Positions 1 to 6,097 of a stretch of 20,517 nucleotides of DNA are shown here, piece after piece (position 1 is the first letter of the stretch; each line of letters begins with the position of its first letter). The stretch is from Actinophytocola sp050699915 (GTDB taxonomy: Bacteria; Actinomycetota; Actinomycetes; Mycobacteriales; Pseudonocardiaceae). The position numbers were made by a program, and so were the translations under genes. The DNA lies in the NCBI RefSeq assembly GCF_050699915.1, contig NZ_JBOHGA010000105.1:1-20517 (forward strand), given 5' to 3'. The notes beneath the pieces were generated by a model, which saw only the letters and a list, made by a program, of their open reading frames with translations, was not told the origin of the DNA and ran no database searches.

Positions 1-1
1 G

Positions 2-838
2 CCGCTGCCAGCGGGCCCGCTGCCGCCGCGCGCCGCCGGGCTCGTCGGCGCGCACCGCTCGGCGCGTCCCGGCGACGGCATGGAGCTGCGCGACATCCGG
101 CCGTTCCAGACCGGCGACCGGCTGCGCCGCGTCGACTGGCGGGTCTCGCTGCGCGCGACCGCGGCCACCGGGGGCGCGCTGGTGCCCGGCACGCTGCATG
201 TCCGCGAGCGGCACGCCGAGGCCGACGCGGACCTGGTGCTGGCGCTGGACACCACGCTCGACGTCGGCGCCGCGATGGGCGACTGGGCGGAGGTGGCGCA
301 CGGCTCGCAGGCCCGGGTGGGCGGCAGCCTCGACACCGGCGTGCGCGCGGTGTGCTCGCTCGCGGCGGCGTTCCTGCGGCAGGGCGACCGGGTCGGCGTG
401 GTCGACCTCGGCCACCCGCGCGGCGGGACGCGGGCCGGGACGGGCAAGCGGCAGCTGCAGCGGATCCGCCACTCGCTCGTGCTCGCCACGCAGCGGGTGA
501 CCGGCTCGGGAGAGCCGGTGCTGCTCGCCTCGCAGTACCCGCCGGGCGCGACGATCGTGGTGCTGTCCCCGTTCCTGGAGGACAAGCTCGTCGACCTGAC
601 CGTGCGGGCCGCGCGGCGGGGGAACCTGGTGCTCGCCGTCGACCTGCTGCCGGTCGACCTGGAGGCGGACCCCACGACCCCGTGGGGCGAGGCGGTGCGC
701 CAGATCGTCGTCGCCGAGCAGCGGGTCCGGCTCGCGGTGCTCGCCGAGCACGGCGTGCCCGTCGCGCGGTGGGAGGACGGCTCCGCGGTCGGCACGCTGC
801 TGCGCGCCGCCCGCCGCCGCCCAAGGGTCCGCCGATGA
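2..838 (+). CDS. DUF58 domain protein, 3' part (5' end outside window)
   Basis: The frame is open from base 2, so the true start lies upstream; about 278 residues are visible. Near the start it reads GLVGAHRSARPGDGMELRDI and then PFQTGDRLRRVDWRVSLR. This is the hallmark DUF58 segment (G-x-H-x-S-x-x-G-x-G-x-E-x-x-x-I-R-x-F-x-x-G-D-x-x-R-x-x-D-W). The rest resembles a von Willebrand A-like fold (LVLALDTTLDV, then VVLSPFLED). DUF58 proteins usually have about 400 residues with two N-terminal membrane helices, which would lie outside the window. They typically sit beside MoxR AAA+ ATPases and are thought to act in assembly or folding of envelope or secreted complexes; the substrate is unknown. 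The gene ends at TGA 836-838, 127 bp before the next gene on the same strand. An ATG at base 80 is internal, because the conserved motif starts before it. Confidence 0.85.
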   Translation, partial: PLPAGPLPPRAAGLVGAHRSARPGDGMELRDIRPFQTGDRLRRVDWRVSLRATAATGGALVPGTLHVRERHAEADADLVLALDTTLDVGAAMGDWAEVAHGSQARVGGSLDTGVRAVCSLAAAFLRQGDRVGVVDLGHPRGGTRAGTGKRQLQRIRHSLVLATQRVTGSGEPVLLASQYPPGATIVVLSPFLEDKLVDLTVRAARRGNLVLAVDLLPVDLEADPTTPWGEAVRQIVVAEQRVRLAVLAEHGVPVARWEDGSAVGTLLRAARRRPRVRR

Positions 839-965
839 GACACCTGTCGACCTCCGGAACCGTCACCTCAGGGGAACGTGATGCAAGCCAGCCACAAGTA
901 CGTGACCGGGCCGAACGCTTGTTGCCCGAGGCGACCAACACCTTGAATTCCGGGGAGGCGGAACT

Positions 966-1547
966 GTGAGCGCCCCGGCATACGTCGACGTGCCTCGGTT
1001 GGGGCGCGGTGCACCGGGCTGGCTGCTGCGGGCAGCGGTGCTGGCGACCGGGTCGCTCGTGGTGGCCATCCCGTCAACGGAGGGCGCGATGTGGGGCGCG
1101 CTGTTCATCCTCGGGCCGGCGATCCTCGCCTCGGTGTACGCGCCCGCCTCCCCGGTGCCGATCGCCGTCGTCGTCGGCGCGGCCCTGCTGGCGGCGCTGA
1201 CCGGCGACGACCCGCTGCGCCCGGCGGTGCTGGCGCTGATCCCCGCGGTGCACCTGTTCCACCTGTCCTGCGCGATCGCCGGCGTCGTGCCGGTGCGGGC
1301 GCGGGTGCACCCGAAGGCGTTCGTCCGGCCCGCCATCCGCTTCGTGGTCGTGCAGGCCGTCGTGTTCGCCTTCGTCGGGGCGGCGGCGCTGCTGCCGGCC
1401 GGCCAGACTCCCGCGCTGCTGGAGGTCGTGGCGCTGGCCGGCCTGGTGGTGATCGCGGTGGTCGTCGCCTTGTGGCACCGGCAGTCGAAACGGCAGTCGG
1501 ACCGGCACGGCCGCGACGACTCTCACACCGAGGCGGACGGGCGTTGA
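966..1547 (+). CDS. six-helix integral membrane protein, unknown function
   Basis: 193 residues starting at GTG 966, with a good ribosome site (GGGGAGG, 952-958) seven bases upstream. The chain is mostly hydrophobic, with about six predicted membrane segments: roughly residues 18-37, 41-62, 64-80, 86-110, 121-142 and 148-167. It ends in a short, charged, histidine- and arginine-rich cytoplasmic tail (HRQSKRQSDRHGRDDSHTE). I recognise no catalytic motif and do not assign a family. It follows the DUF58 gene on the same strand and precedes ndh, so it may belong to the envelope cluster upstream. The 127-bp gap before it and the 26-bp gap after it leave the operon structure open. Confidence 0.75.
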   Translation: MSAPAYVDVPRLGRGAPGWLLRAAVLATGSLVVAIPSTEGAMWGALFILGPAILASVYAPASPVPIAVVVGAALLAALTGDDPLRPAVLALIPAVHLFHLSCAIAGVVPVRARVHPKAFVRPAIRFVVVQAVVFAFVGAAALLPAGQTPALLEVVALAGLVVIAVVVALWHRQSKRQSDRHGRDDSHTEADGR

Positions 1548-1573
1548 CCAGGTAGAGGTGCCACCATGGAGGC

Positions 1574-2893
1574 ATGGGGAGAGGTAAGTCGGAACGGATC
1601 CTGATACTCGGCGGCGGGTACGTCGGGTTCTACGCGGCACTCGGCCTGCAGCGGCGGCTGCGCGGCGGCGAGGCCTCCGTGACCGTCGTCGATCCGCAGC
1701 CGCACATGACCTACCAGCCGTTCCTGCCCGAGGCGGCGGCCGGCGCGATCGAGCCGCGGCACGTGGTGGTCCCGCTGCGCCGGACGCTCAAGCGCTGCCA
1801 CGTGCTCACCGCCCGCGTCACCAAGATCGTGCACGAGGCGAAGAAGGTGACCGTCGAGACTCCGGACGGCCAACAACAGGACCTCGACTACGACGTGCTC
1901 GTCGTGGCACTCGGCTCGGTGGCCCGGCTGATGCCGATCCCCGGGCTCGCCGAGCAGGGCATCGCGTTCAAGACCATCGGCGAGGCCATCTACCTGCGCA
2001 ACCACGTGATGTCCAGGCTGGACGCGGCGAGCAGCACGGTCGACGAGAACCTGCGCCGCAAGCTGCTGACGTTCACGTTCGTCGGCGGCGGGTTCGCCGG
2101 CATCGAGGCGCTCGCCGAGCTCGAGGACATGGCCCGCTACGCCACCCGGTACTACGAGAACATCGATCCGTCCGATCTGCGCTGGGTGCTCGTCGAGGCG
2201 GCCGGGCGGATCCTGCCGGAGGTGCGGGAGAGCCTCGGTGTCTACACCGTTCTGCAGCTGGAGCGGCGCGGCATCGAGGTGTATCTGTCCACTCTGGCCA
2301 AGTCGTTCGAGAACGGACACGTGGTCCTCTCCGACGGCACGGAGTTCGACAGCGACACGATCGTGTGGACCGCCGGCGTGAAGTCCAACCCGGTGATCGC
2401 CGCGTCCGACCTGCCCTTCGACGACCGCGGCCGGGTGCGGGCGAAGCCCACGTTGCAGGTGGACGGTGTGGCCGATGCGTGGACCGCGGGCGACAATGCC
2501 GCGGTGCCCGACCTGTCCCGCATCGAGGAGGACCCGGACGCGCTGTGCGCGCCCAACGCCCAGCACGCGGTCCGCCAGGCGAACGTGTTGGCCAAGAACA
2601 TCATCGCCGTGCTGCGGGGCCGCGAGCCCAAGCAGTACAAGCACCGCAACGTCGGGTCGGTCGCGAGCCTCGGCCTCCACAAGGGAGTCGCGGACGTCTA
2701 CAACATCAAGGCGAAGGGCTTCATCGCCTGGGCCATGCACCGCGGCTACCACGTCGGGCGGGTGCCCACGTTCAACCGGAAATTCCGCGTAGTAGCCGAC
2801 TGGTTACTGAGTGGACTGTTACGGCGTGAGGTCATCTCGATGGGCCAGATCAACAATCCGCGGGCCGAGTTCGACCGCGTCTCCCGGAGCTGA
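1574..2893 (+). CDS. ndh: type II NADH dehydrogenase (NDH-2), FAD/NAD(P)-dependent
   Basis: 439 residues, normal NDH-2 length. It oxidises NADH and passes electrons through FAD to the membrane quinone pool without pumping protons. Visible motifs are the FAD Rossmann glycine loop ILGGGYVGFYA (residues 11-21), the NAD(P)H loop FVGGGFAGIEAL (169-180), the second FAD contact AWTAGDNAA (302-310), and the AQHAVRQ quinone-site motif (329-335) of the AQxAxxQ type. The C-terminal 30-40 residues (DWLLSGLLRREV) fit the amphipathic helix that docks NDH-2 on the membrane. The ATG at 1574 is the only start in this frame before the Rossmann strand. A GGAGG at 1568-1572 is too close to be a normal ribosome site, and GGTAGAGG at 1551-1558 is rather far. 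Codons 411 and 416 are TTA, very rare in such a genome. Together with the nuo operon, the cell has two NADH entry routes. Confidence 0.93.
   Translation: MGRGKSERILILGGGYVGFYAALGLQRRLRGGEASVTVVDPQPHMTYQPFLPEAAAGAIEPRHVVVPLRRTLKRCHVLTARVTKIVHEAKKVTVETPDGQQQDLDYDVLVVALGSVARLMPIPGLAEQGIAFKTIGEAIYLRNHVMSRLDAASSTVDENLRRKLLTFTFVGGGFAGIEALAELEDMARYATRYYENIDPSDLRWVLVEAAGRILPEVRESLGVYTVLQLERRGIEVYLSTLAKSFENGHVVLSDGTEFDSDTIVWTAGVKSNPVIAASDLPFDDRGRVRAKPTLQVDGVADAWTAGDNAAVPDLSRIEEDPDALCAPNAQHAVRQANVLAKNIIAVLRGREPKQYKHRNVGSVASLGLHKGVADVYNIKAKGFIAWAMHRGYHVGRVPTFNRKFRVVADWLLSGLLRREVISMGQINNPRAEFDRVSRS
2804..2821 (+). promoter_or_regulatory. pair of TTA leucine codons in the 3' end of ndh
   Basis: In-frame TTA codons lie at 2804-2806 (Leu411) and 2819-2821 (Leu416). 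Reading by eye, I found no other TTA codon in any called gene of the window. In high-GC actinomycetes TTA codons are rare and can make translation depend on one tRNA (bldA in Streptomyces). Whether that limits ndh expression here is an inference. Confidence 0.6.
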
Positions 2894-2926
2894 TGCGCGC
2901 ATTTCCACCGCGTTGCACTAGGTTGC

Positions 2927-2978
2927 CCCGGGTAGCCTTTGGAACCCACTTCGGGTACAGCTAAATGGCGTACCCGGG
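2927..2978 (+). terminator. hairpin downstream of ndh, possible terminator
   Basis: CCCGGGTA (2927-2934) pairs perfectly with TACCCGGG (2971-2978). The stem continues as GCC (2935-2937) with GGC (2967-2969) past one bulged G, and ACCC/GGGT (2944-2947, 2953-2956) makes a small inner hairpin. It begins 34 bases after the ndh stop. There is no T-run after it, as is common for actinobacterial terminators, so termination is plausible but not certain. Confidence 0.45.
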
Positions 2979-3047
2979 ATTGGTCCAGCGGACCCAAGTT
3001 GTGCAGAACCCGTCCGCGGCCTGGTGATCACGCCCTAGGCTGCGCCT

Positions 3048-3121
3048 GCCCCCGTAGCCCAACTGGCAGAGGCAGCCCCCTTAAAAGGGGTGGAGTGCCG
3101 GTTCGAATCCGGTCGGGGGCA
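3048..3121 (+). tRNA. tRNA with UAA anticodon (tRNA-Leu-like) on a 74-nt class I body
   Basis: The cloverleaf can be drawn completely. The acceptor stem is GCCCCCG (3048-3054) with CGGGGGC (3114-3120) and discriminator A3121. The D-arm has three sound pairs and a C13-A22 mismatch. The anticodon stem is GCCCC/GGGGT with loop CTTAAAA, giving anticodon TAA after U33. The variable loop is five bases (GGAGT), and the T-arm is GCCGG-TTCGAAT-CCGGT. CCA is not encoded; the next bases are CCG. The anticodon reads UUA leucine codons and A73 is the leucine discriminator. Bacterial tRNA-Leu normally has a long variable arm and about 85 nt, which this lacks, so its amino acid is uncertain. A -10-like TAGGCT lies at 3036-3041, seven bases upstream, without a clear -35. 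Confidence 0.85.
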
Positions 3122-3249
3122 CCGTGACTCGGCACTTTCTTCCGCCATCATACCGCGACTGTTCGCAATTGATTTGACACTCAGCGTGGCACCTAATTCG
3201 GGTGTCCATTTCCACCTGCGGTTTCGCCCGCCCGCCCGGGTCGGGGGGG

Positions 3250-3279
3250 TTGACAGCGGGCGACGTGCGGGTGCACGCT
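3250..3279 (+). promoter_or_regulatory. promoter of the ArsR-SRPBCC-DUF899 operon
   Basis: A perfect TTGACA (3250-3255) is followed after 18 bases by CACGCT (3274-3279), a weak -10 that keeps the A2 and T6 of the actinobacterial TAnnnT pattern. A start near 3286-3290 would fall inside the palindrome next to it, as expected for repressor control. The rest of the 3122-3249 gap holds no gene I can support. Confidence 0.5.
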
Positions 3280-3280
3280 G

Positions 3281-3308
3281 AACCGGTCAGTTAATTAACT
3301 AGGTGGTT
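3281..3308 (+). promoter_or_regulatory. 28-bp palindromic operator, likely ArsR autoregulation site
   Basis: The core AGTTAATTAACT (3289-3300) is a perfect 12-bp palindrome. AACC (3281-3284) and GGTT (3305-3308) lie exactly symmetric about the same centre, with four unmatched bases between core and arm on each side. It is AT-rich in very GC-rich surroundings, overlaps the expected transcription start and covers the ribosome site AGGTGG (3301-3306) of the regulator gene. ArsR-type regulators usually bind such dyads at their own promoters. Confidence 0.6.
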
Positions 3309-3314
3309 GAGTAC

Positions 3315-3671
3315 ATGATCGTCGATCAGCTGAGCACGACGTTCGCGGCCCTCGCCGACCCGACGCGCCGGGCGATCCTCGCCCGGCTCACCACTGGCGA
3401 GGCGACGGTCACCGAACTGGCCGAACCTTTCGCGATGAGCCTGCCCGCGGTCTCCAAGCACCTGAAGGTCCTGGAGCGCGCGGGGCTGATCGCCCGCGGC
3501 CGCGAGGCGCAGTGGCGGCCGTGCCGGCTCGACCCGGCGCCGCTGCGGGACGCGAACGAGTGGCTGGAGACCTACCGGCAGTTCTGGGAGGAGAGCTTCG
3601 ACCGCCTCGCCGAACACCTGCGGAGGCTCCGCGGGGAGCAGGAGGAGCAGAAGAATGACGACGAGGAGTGA
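3315..3671 (+). CDS. ArsR-family winged-helix transcriptional regulator
   Basis: 118 residues from ATG 3315, eight bases after AGGTGG. A GTG at 3303 would add four residues but lies within that ribosome site, so I prefer the ATG. It begins TFAALADPTRRAILARL (residues 9-25), the ArsR signature helix. The recognition helix is MSLPAVSKHLKVLERAGLI (41-59), followed by a wing with RGREAQWRPCRLDP. The C-terminal half (EWLETYRQFWEESFDRLAEHL) is the tail of the ArsR subgroup that pairs with SRPBCC proteins. There is no metal-binding CxC motif; the single cysteine at residue 70 sits in the wing, so metal sensing is unlikely. It overlaps the next gene by 17 bases. It probably represses its own operon through the adjoining palindrome; the signal is unknown. 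Confidence 0.88.
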   Translation: MIVDQLSTTFAALADPTRRAILARLTTGEATVTELAEPFAMSLPAVSKHLKVLERAGLIARGREAQWRPCRLDPAPLRDANEWLETYRQFWEESFDRLAEHLRRLRGEQEEQKNDDEE

Positions 3672-4134
3672 CATCGCGATGGATGCCGCCGCGACGGCCC
3701 ACGAGCTCGAGCTGACCCGGGTGTTCGACGCCCCGCGCGAGCTCGTGTTCGCCTGCTGGACCGATCCGGCCCACCTCGCACAGTGGTGGGGCCCGGCCGG
3801 CTACACCCCGACCGGCGTCGAGGCGGACGCCGTCGAGGGCGGCGCCTGGCGGTTCGGCATGCGCGACCCCGAGGAGGGCGGCGAGCACTGGGCGAGCGGC
3901 GTCTACCTCGAGGTCGTCCCGCCGGAGCGGCTGGTGTTCAGCTTCAGGTGGGACCCGCGGGAGAACCAGCCGGACGAGGACACCCTGGTCACCATCACCT
4001 TCGCGGACCGGGACGGCAAGACCGAGATGACCTTCCATCAGTCCGGCTTCGCGACGGTCGAGTCCCGCGACGGGCACACCGACGGCTGGCGGTCGGCCTT
4101 CGACGACCTCGCCGCCCACGTCCACAAGTCCTGA
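3655..4134 (+). CDS. SRPBCC (AHSA1/START-like) domain protein
   Basis: 159 residues from ATG 3655, inside the end of the ArsR gene, with GGAGGAG (3641-3647) as ribosome site. The sequence follows the AHSA1-like pattern: LTRVFDAPRELVFACWTDP (residues 18-36), then AQWWGP, GGAWRFGMRDPEEGGEHWASGVY, a LEVVPPERLVFSF strand, and the closing helix GWRSAFDDLAAHV (143-155). The family forms a helix-grip fold with a hydrophobic pocket. Partners of ArsR regulators in this arrangement have no firmly known ligand. The 17-base overlap implies translational coupling with the regulator. The arrangement ArsR, SRPBCC, DUF899 suggests one small stress or ligand-responsive unit, but the substrate is not evident. 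Confidence 0.88.
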   Translation: MTTRSDIAMDAAATAHELELTRVFDAPRELVFACWTDPAHLAQWWGPAGYTPTGVEADAVEGGAWRFGMRDPEEGGEHWASGVYLEVVPPERLVFSFRWDPRENQPDEDTLVTITFADRDGKTEMTFHQSGFATVESRDGHTDGWRSAFDDLAAHVHKS

Positions 4135-4153
4135 AACCACAAGGAGAATCCTC

Positions 4154-4813
4154 ATGACGTTGCCCGAGATCGTTCCGGCGGAGAAGTGGCGGATCGCCCG
4201 CGACGAGCTGCTCGTCGCGGAGAAGGCCGCGATGCGCGCGCAGGACGCGGTGAACGCGCAGCGGCGCCGGCTGCCCATGGTCGAGATCACCGAGGACTAC
4301 CGGTTCACCGGGCCGGACGGCGGCGAGCACTCGCTGTCCGATCTGTTCGACGGCCGGCGCCAGCTGATCGTCTACCACTTCATGCTGTTCGACGGCGACG
4401 ACCACCGCTGTCCCGGCTGCTCGATGATCGTCGACAACATCGCCCACACCGGCCACCTGCACGCGCGGGACACCACGCTGGTCGTGACGTCGCCCGCGCC
4501 GCAGTCCCAGATCCAGCCGTTCCGCGACCGCATGGGCTGGACCGTGCCCTGGTACTCGGGGACCACCGCGTTCGCGGACGACATGGGCTCGGGCGGCGAG
4601 TTCGGCATCAGTGTCTTCCTCCGCGATGACGAGGCCGACCGCGAGCGGGTGTACCGCACGTACTTCACGACCGGCCGGGGCGGCGAGTTCGTCCTCTCCA
4701 CGCTGCGCTGGCTGGACCTGACGCCGATGGGCCGCCAGGAGGCCTGGGAGGAGTCGGGCCGCGGCGACAACGAGCCCGGCAGCTGGTGGCAGCTGCATGA
4801 CGAATACGTGTAA
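4154..4813 (+). CDS. DUF899 family thioredoxin-like protein
   Basis: 219 residues from ATG 4154 with AAGGAG (4141-4146) ahead. The N-terminal helix EKWRIARDELLVAEKAAMRAQDAV, then RRRLPMVEI and DLFDGRRQLIVYHFMLF (residues 63-79), is characteristic of DUF899. It carries a CPGC pair in DDHRCPGCSM (C86, C89) at the place where thioredoxin-fold proteins have their active-site cysteines. The C-terminal part (FTTGRGGEFVLSTLRWLDLTPMGRQE, then SWWQLHDEY) is also typical. The fold suggests a redox or thiol role; the true activity of the family is not established. It follows the SRPBCC gene by 19 bases, so it is the last gene of the ArsR operon. Confidence 0.85.
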   Translation: MTLPEIVPAEKWRIARDELLVAEKAAMRAQDAVNAQRRRLPMVEITEDYRFTGPDGGEHSLSDLFDGRRQLIVYHFMLFDGDDHRCPGCSMIVDNIAHTGHLHARDTTLVVTSPAPQSQIQPFRDRMGWTVPWYSGTTAFADDMGSGGEFGISVFLRDDEADRERVYRTYFTTGRGGEFVLSTLRWLDLTPMGRQEAWEESGRGDNEPGSWWQLHDEYV

Positions 4814-4826
4814 ATCGCGGTAACAT
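4797..4826 (+). promoter_or_regulatory. promoter of the alpha/beta hydrolase gene, leaderless layout
   Basis: ATGACG (4797-4802), 18 bases, then TAACAT (4821-4826) fits a TTGACn/TAnnnT promoter. The coding ATG is at 4835, eight bases after the -10, so the mRNA would start at or just before the start codon. No ribosome site is visible in front of 4835, which agrees with a leaderless message. The promoter overlaps the end of the DUF899 gene. Confidence 0.5.
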
Positions 4827-4834
4827 GCTGGACC

Positions 4835-5644
4835 ATGACCCGACAGCCCATCGAGATCGCCTTCGAGCGGCGGGGCAGCGGCAGCCCGCTGGTGCTCCTG
4901 CACGGGATCGGACACCGCTGGCAGGCGTGGGAGCCGGTGCTGGACCGGCTGGCCGGCGCGCACGACGTGGTCGCCGTCGACCTGCCGGGGTTCGGTCGCT
5001 CGCCGCTGCTGCCCGAGGGCCGCGGGTACGACATGCCGAGTGCGGTGCAGGCGTGCGCGGACATCTTCGAGGACATGGGCCTGGACCGGCCGCACGTGGC
5101 GGGCAACTCCCTGGGCGCGGTGCTCGGCCTGGAGCTCGCCTCGCGTGGTCTGGTCTCGTCCGCGACCGCGCTCGCGCCGGCCGGGTTCTGGACGCCGCGC
5201 GACCGGTCCTGGGCGCTGTGGGTGCTGCGGATGATCCGGCTCAGCGGCCGCCTGCCCGGCGGGTCGGCGCTGCTGCGGTGGCGGTACTTCCGGGTGGTCG
5301 CGGGCGGTCTGCTGTACGGGCACCCGTCCCGGATGAGCGCCGAGATCATGCTCGCGGACCTGGTGTCGATGGTCGGCTCGCCCGCGTTCGACCTGGTCGC
5401 GGCGGCCGGGCGGGGCTACGCCTACGCCGCGCCCGCGCCGTCGGTGCCGGTCACCGTCGCGTGGGGCACCCGGGACCGGATCCTGTGGCCGCGGCAGGCC
5501 GGGCGGGCGGCCGAGCTGCTGCCGCGCGCCCGGCACGTATGGCTGCCCCGGTGCGGGCACGTGCCGATGATCGACGAGCCGGAGCAGGTGGCCACGCTCA
5601 TCCTCGAGACCTGCGCGTCCGCGTCGCGGACCGAGGCCGCTTGA
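4835..5644 (+). CDS. alpha/beta-fold hydrolase
   Basis: 269 residues. The oxyanion-hole strand is PLVLLHGIGHRWQAW (residues 18-32) and the strand before the first loop is HDVVAVDLPGFGRS. The nucleophile elbow is GNSLG (90-94, Ser92), the acid is in AWGTRDRIL (Asp214), and the base is in RCGHVPMIDEP (His242). All three catalytic residues are in the expected order, so it should be an active serine hydrolase (esterase, lipase or C-C bond hydrolase type). The substrate cannot be read from the sequence. The ATG at 4835 lacks a ribosome site, but a -10 hexamer eight bases upstream suggests a leaderless transcript. Its stop codon at 5642-5644 touches the dyad and promoter of the next gene. Confidence 0.88.
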   Translation: MTRQPIEIAFERRGSGSPLVLLHGIGHRWQAWEPVLDRLAGAHDVVAVDLPGFGRSPLLPEGRGYDMPSAVQACADIFEDMGLDRPHVAGNSLGAVLGLELASRGLVSSATALAPAGFWTPRDRSWALWVLRMIRLSGRLPGGSALLRWRYFRVVAGGLLYGHPSRMSAEIMLADLVSMVGSPAFDLVAAAGRGYAYAAPAPSVPVTVAWGTRDRILWPRQAGRAAELLPRARHVWLPRCGHVPMIDEPEQVATLILETCASASRTEAA

Positions 5645-5671
5645 CCTCGTCCATGGTCGAGGTTGCAGAAT
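5641..5671 (+). promoter_or_regulatory. promoter with 20-bp palindrome ahead of the PPOX gene
   Basis: TTGACC (5641-5646), a 19-base spacer and CAGAAT (5666-5671) lie seven bases before the ATG at 5679, again a leaderless layout. ACCTCGTCCATGGTCGAGGT (5644-5663) is an inverted repeat: arms ACCTCG/CGAGGT around a CCATGG centre, with one mismatched pair. It fills the -35/-10 spacer, the normal place for a repressor site. No regulator gene lies next to it. Confidence 0.45.
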
Positions 5672-5678
5672 CGCCGGC

Positions 5679-6089
5679 ATGGACGATCGTCTGCGCGACC
5701 TGCTGAGCGGCTCCCACAACGGGGTGCTGGTGACCCTCAAGCGAGACGGCCGCCCGCAGCTGTCCAACGTGGGGTACACCTTCGCCGACGGTGTCATCCG
5801 CGTGTCGGTGACCGACGGCCGCGCGAAGACCGCGAACCTGCGCCGCGAGCCGCGAGCGAGCTTCTACGTGACCACGCCGAACTTCCGTTCGTACGTGGTG
5901 GCCGAGGGCGACGCCGACCTGACGCCGGTGGCGAAGGACCCGGACGACGCGACGGTCGACGAGCTGGTCGACGTCTACCGCGCGATCGCCGGCGAGCACC
6001 CGGACTGGGACGAGTACCGCGAGGCCATGGTCAACGACGGACGTCTGGTGGTTCGCATCCCGGTGACCCGGGTCTACGGCATGGCCTGA
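5679..6089 (+). CDS. PPOX-class F420-dependent (FDOR) oxidoreductase
   Basis: 136 residues. It begins LRDLLSGSHNGVLVTLKRDGRPQLSNVGYTF (near residues 5-35), the split-barrel opening of the pyridoxamine-oxidase-like FDOR-B group found in mycobacteria and other actinomycetes. Next come IRVSVTDGRAKTANLRREPRASFYV, with the conserved R-K-x-x-N-L segment that contacts the cofactor phosphate, and a closing strand VVRIPVTRVYGM. Members bind F420 or FMN and reduce small substrates; which cofactor and substrate apply here is open. The size matches the roughly 140-residue family. The gene ends eight bases from the end of the convergent DivIVA-like gene, leaving no room for a separate terminator. Confidence 0.85.
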   Translation: MDDRLRDLLSGSHNGVLVTLKRDGRPQLSNVGYTFADGVIRVSVTDGRAKTANLRREPRASFYVTTPNFRSYVVAEGDADLTPVAKDPDDATVDELVDVYRAIAGEHPDWDEYREAMVNDGRLVVRIPVTRVYGMA

Positions 6090-6097
6090 CGGCTCAC

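Noticed and set aside
881..946. 21-codon frame with AGGGGA ahead, encoding MQASHKYVTGPNACCPRRPTP
   Set aside because: It lies between the DUF58 and membrane-protein genes with a possible ribosome site, but it is too short, has no known relative and no coupling to neighbours. Conservation would be needed.
3066..3092. Reading the tRNA as a lysine or stop-suppressor tRNA
   Set aside because: The only register with a 5-bp anticodon stem and U33 gives UAA, which pairs with UUA, not with AAA or with the UAA stop codon.
3174..3199. TTGACA followed by TAATTC as a second promoter after the tRNA
   Set aside because: The spacer is only 14 bases, too short for a normal promoter; the TTGACA at 3250 is better placed for the ArsR gene.
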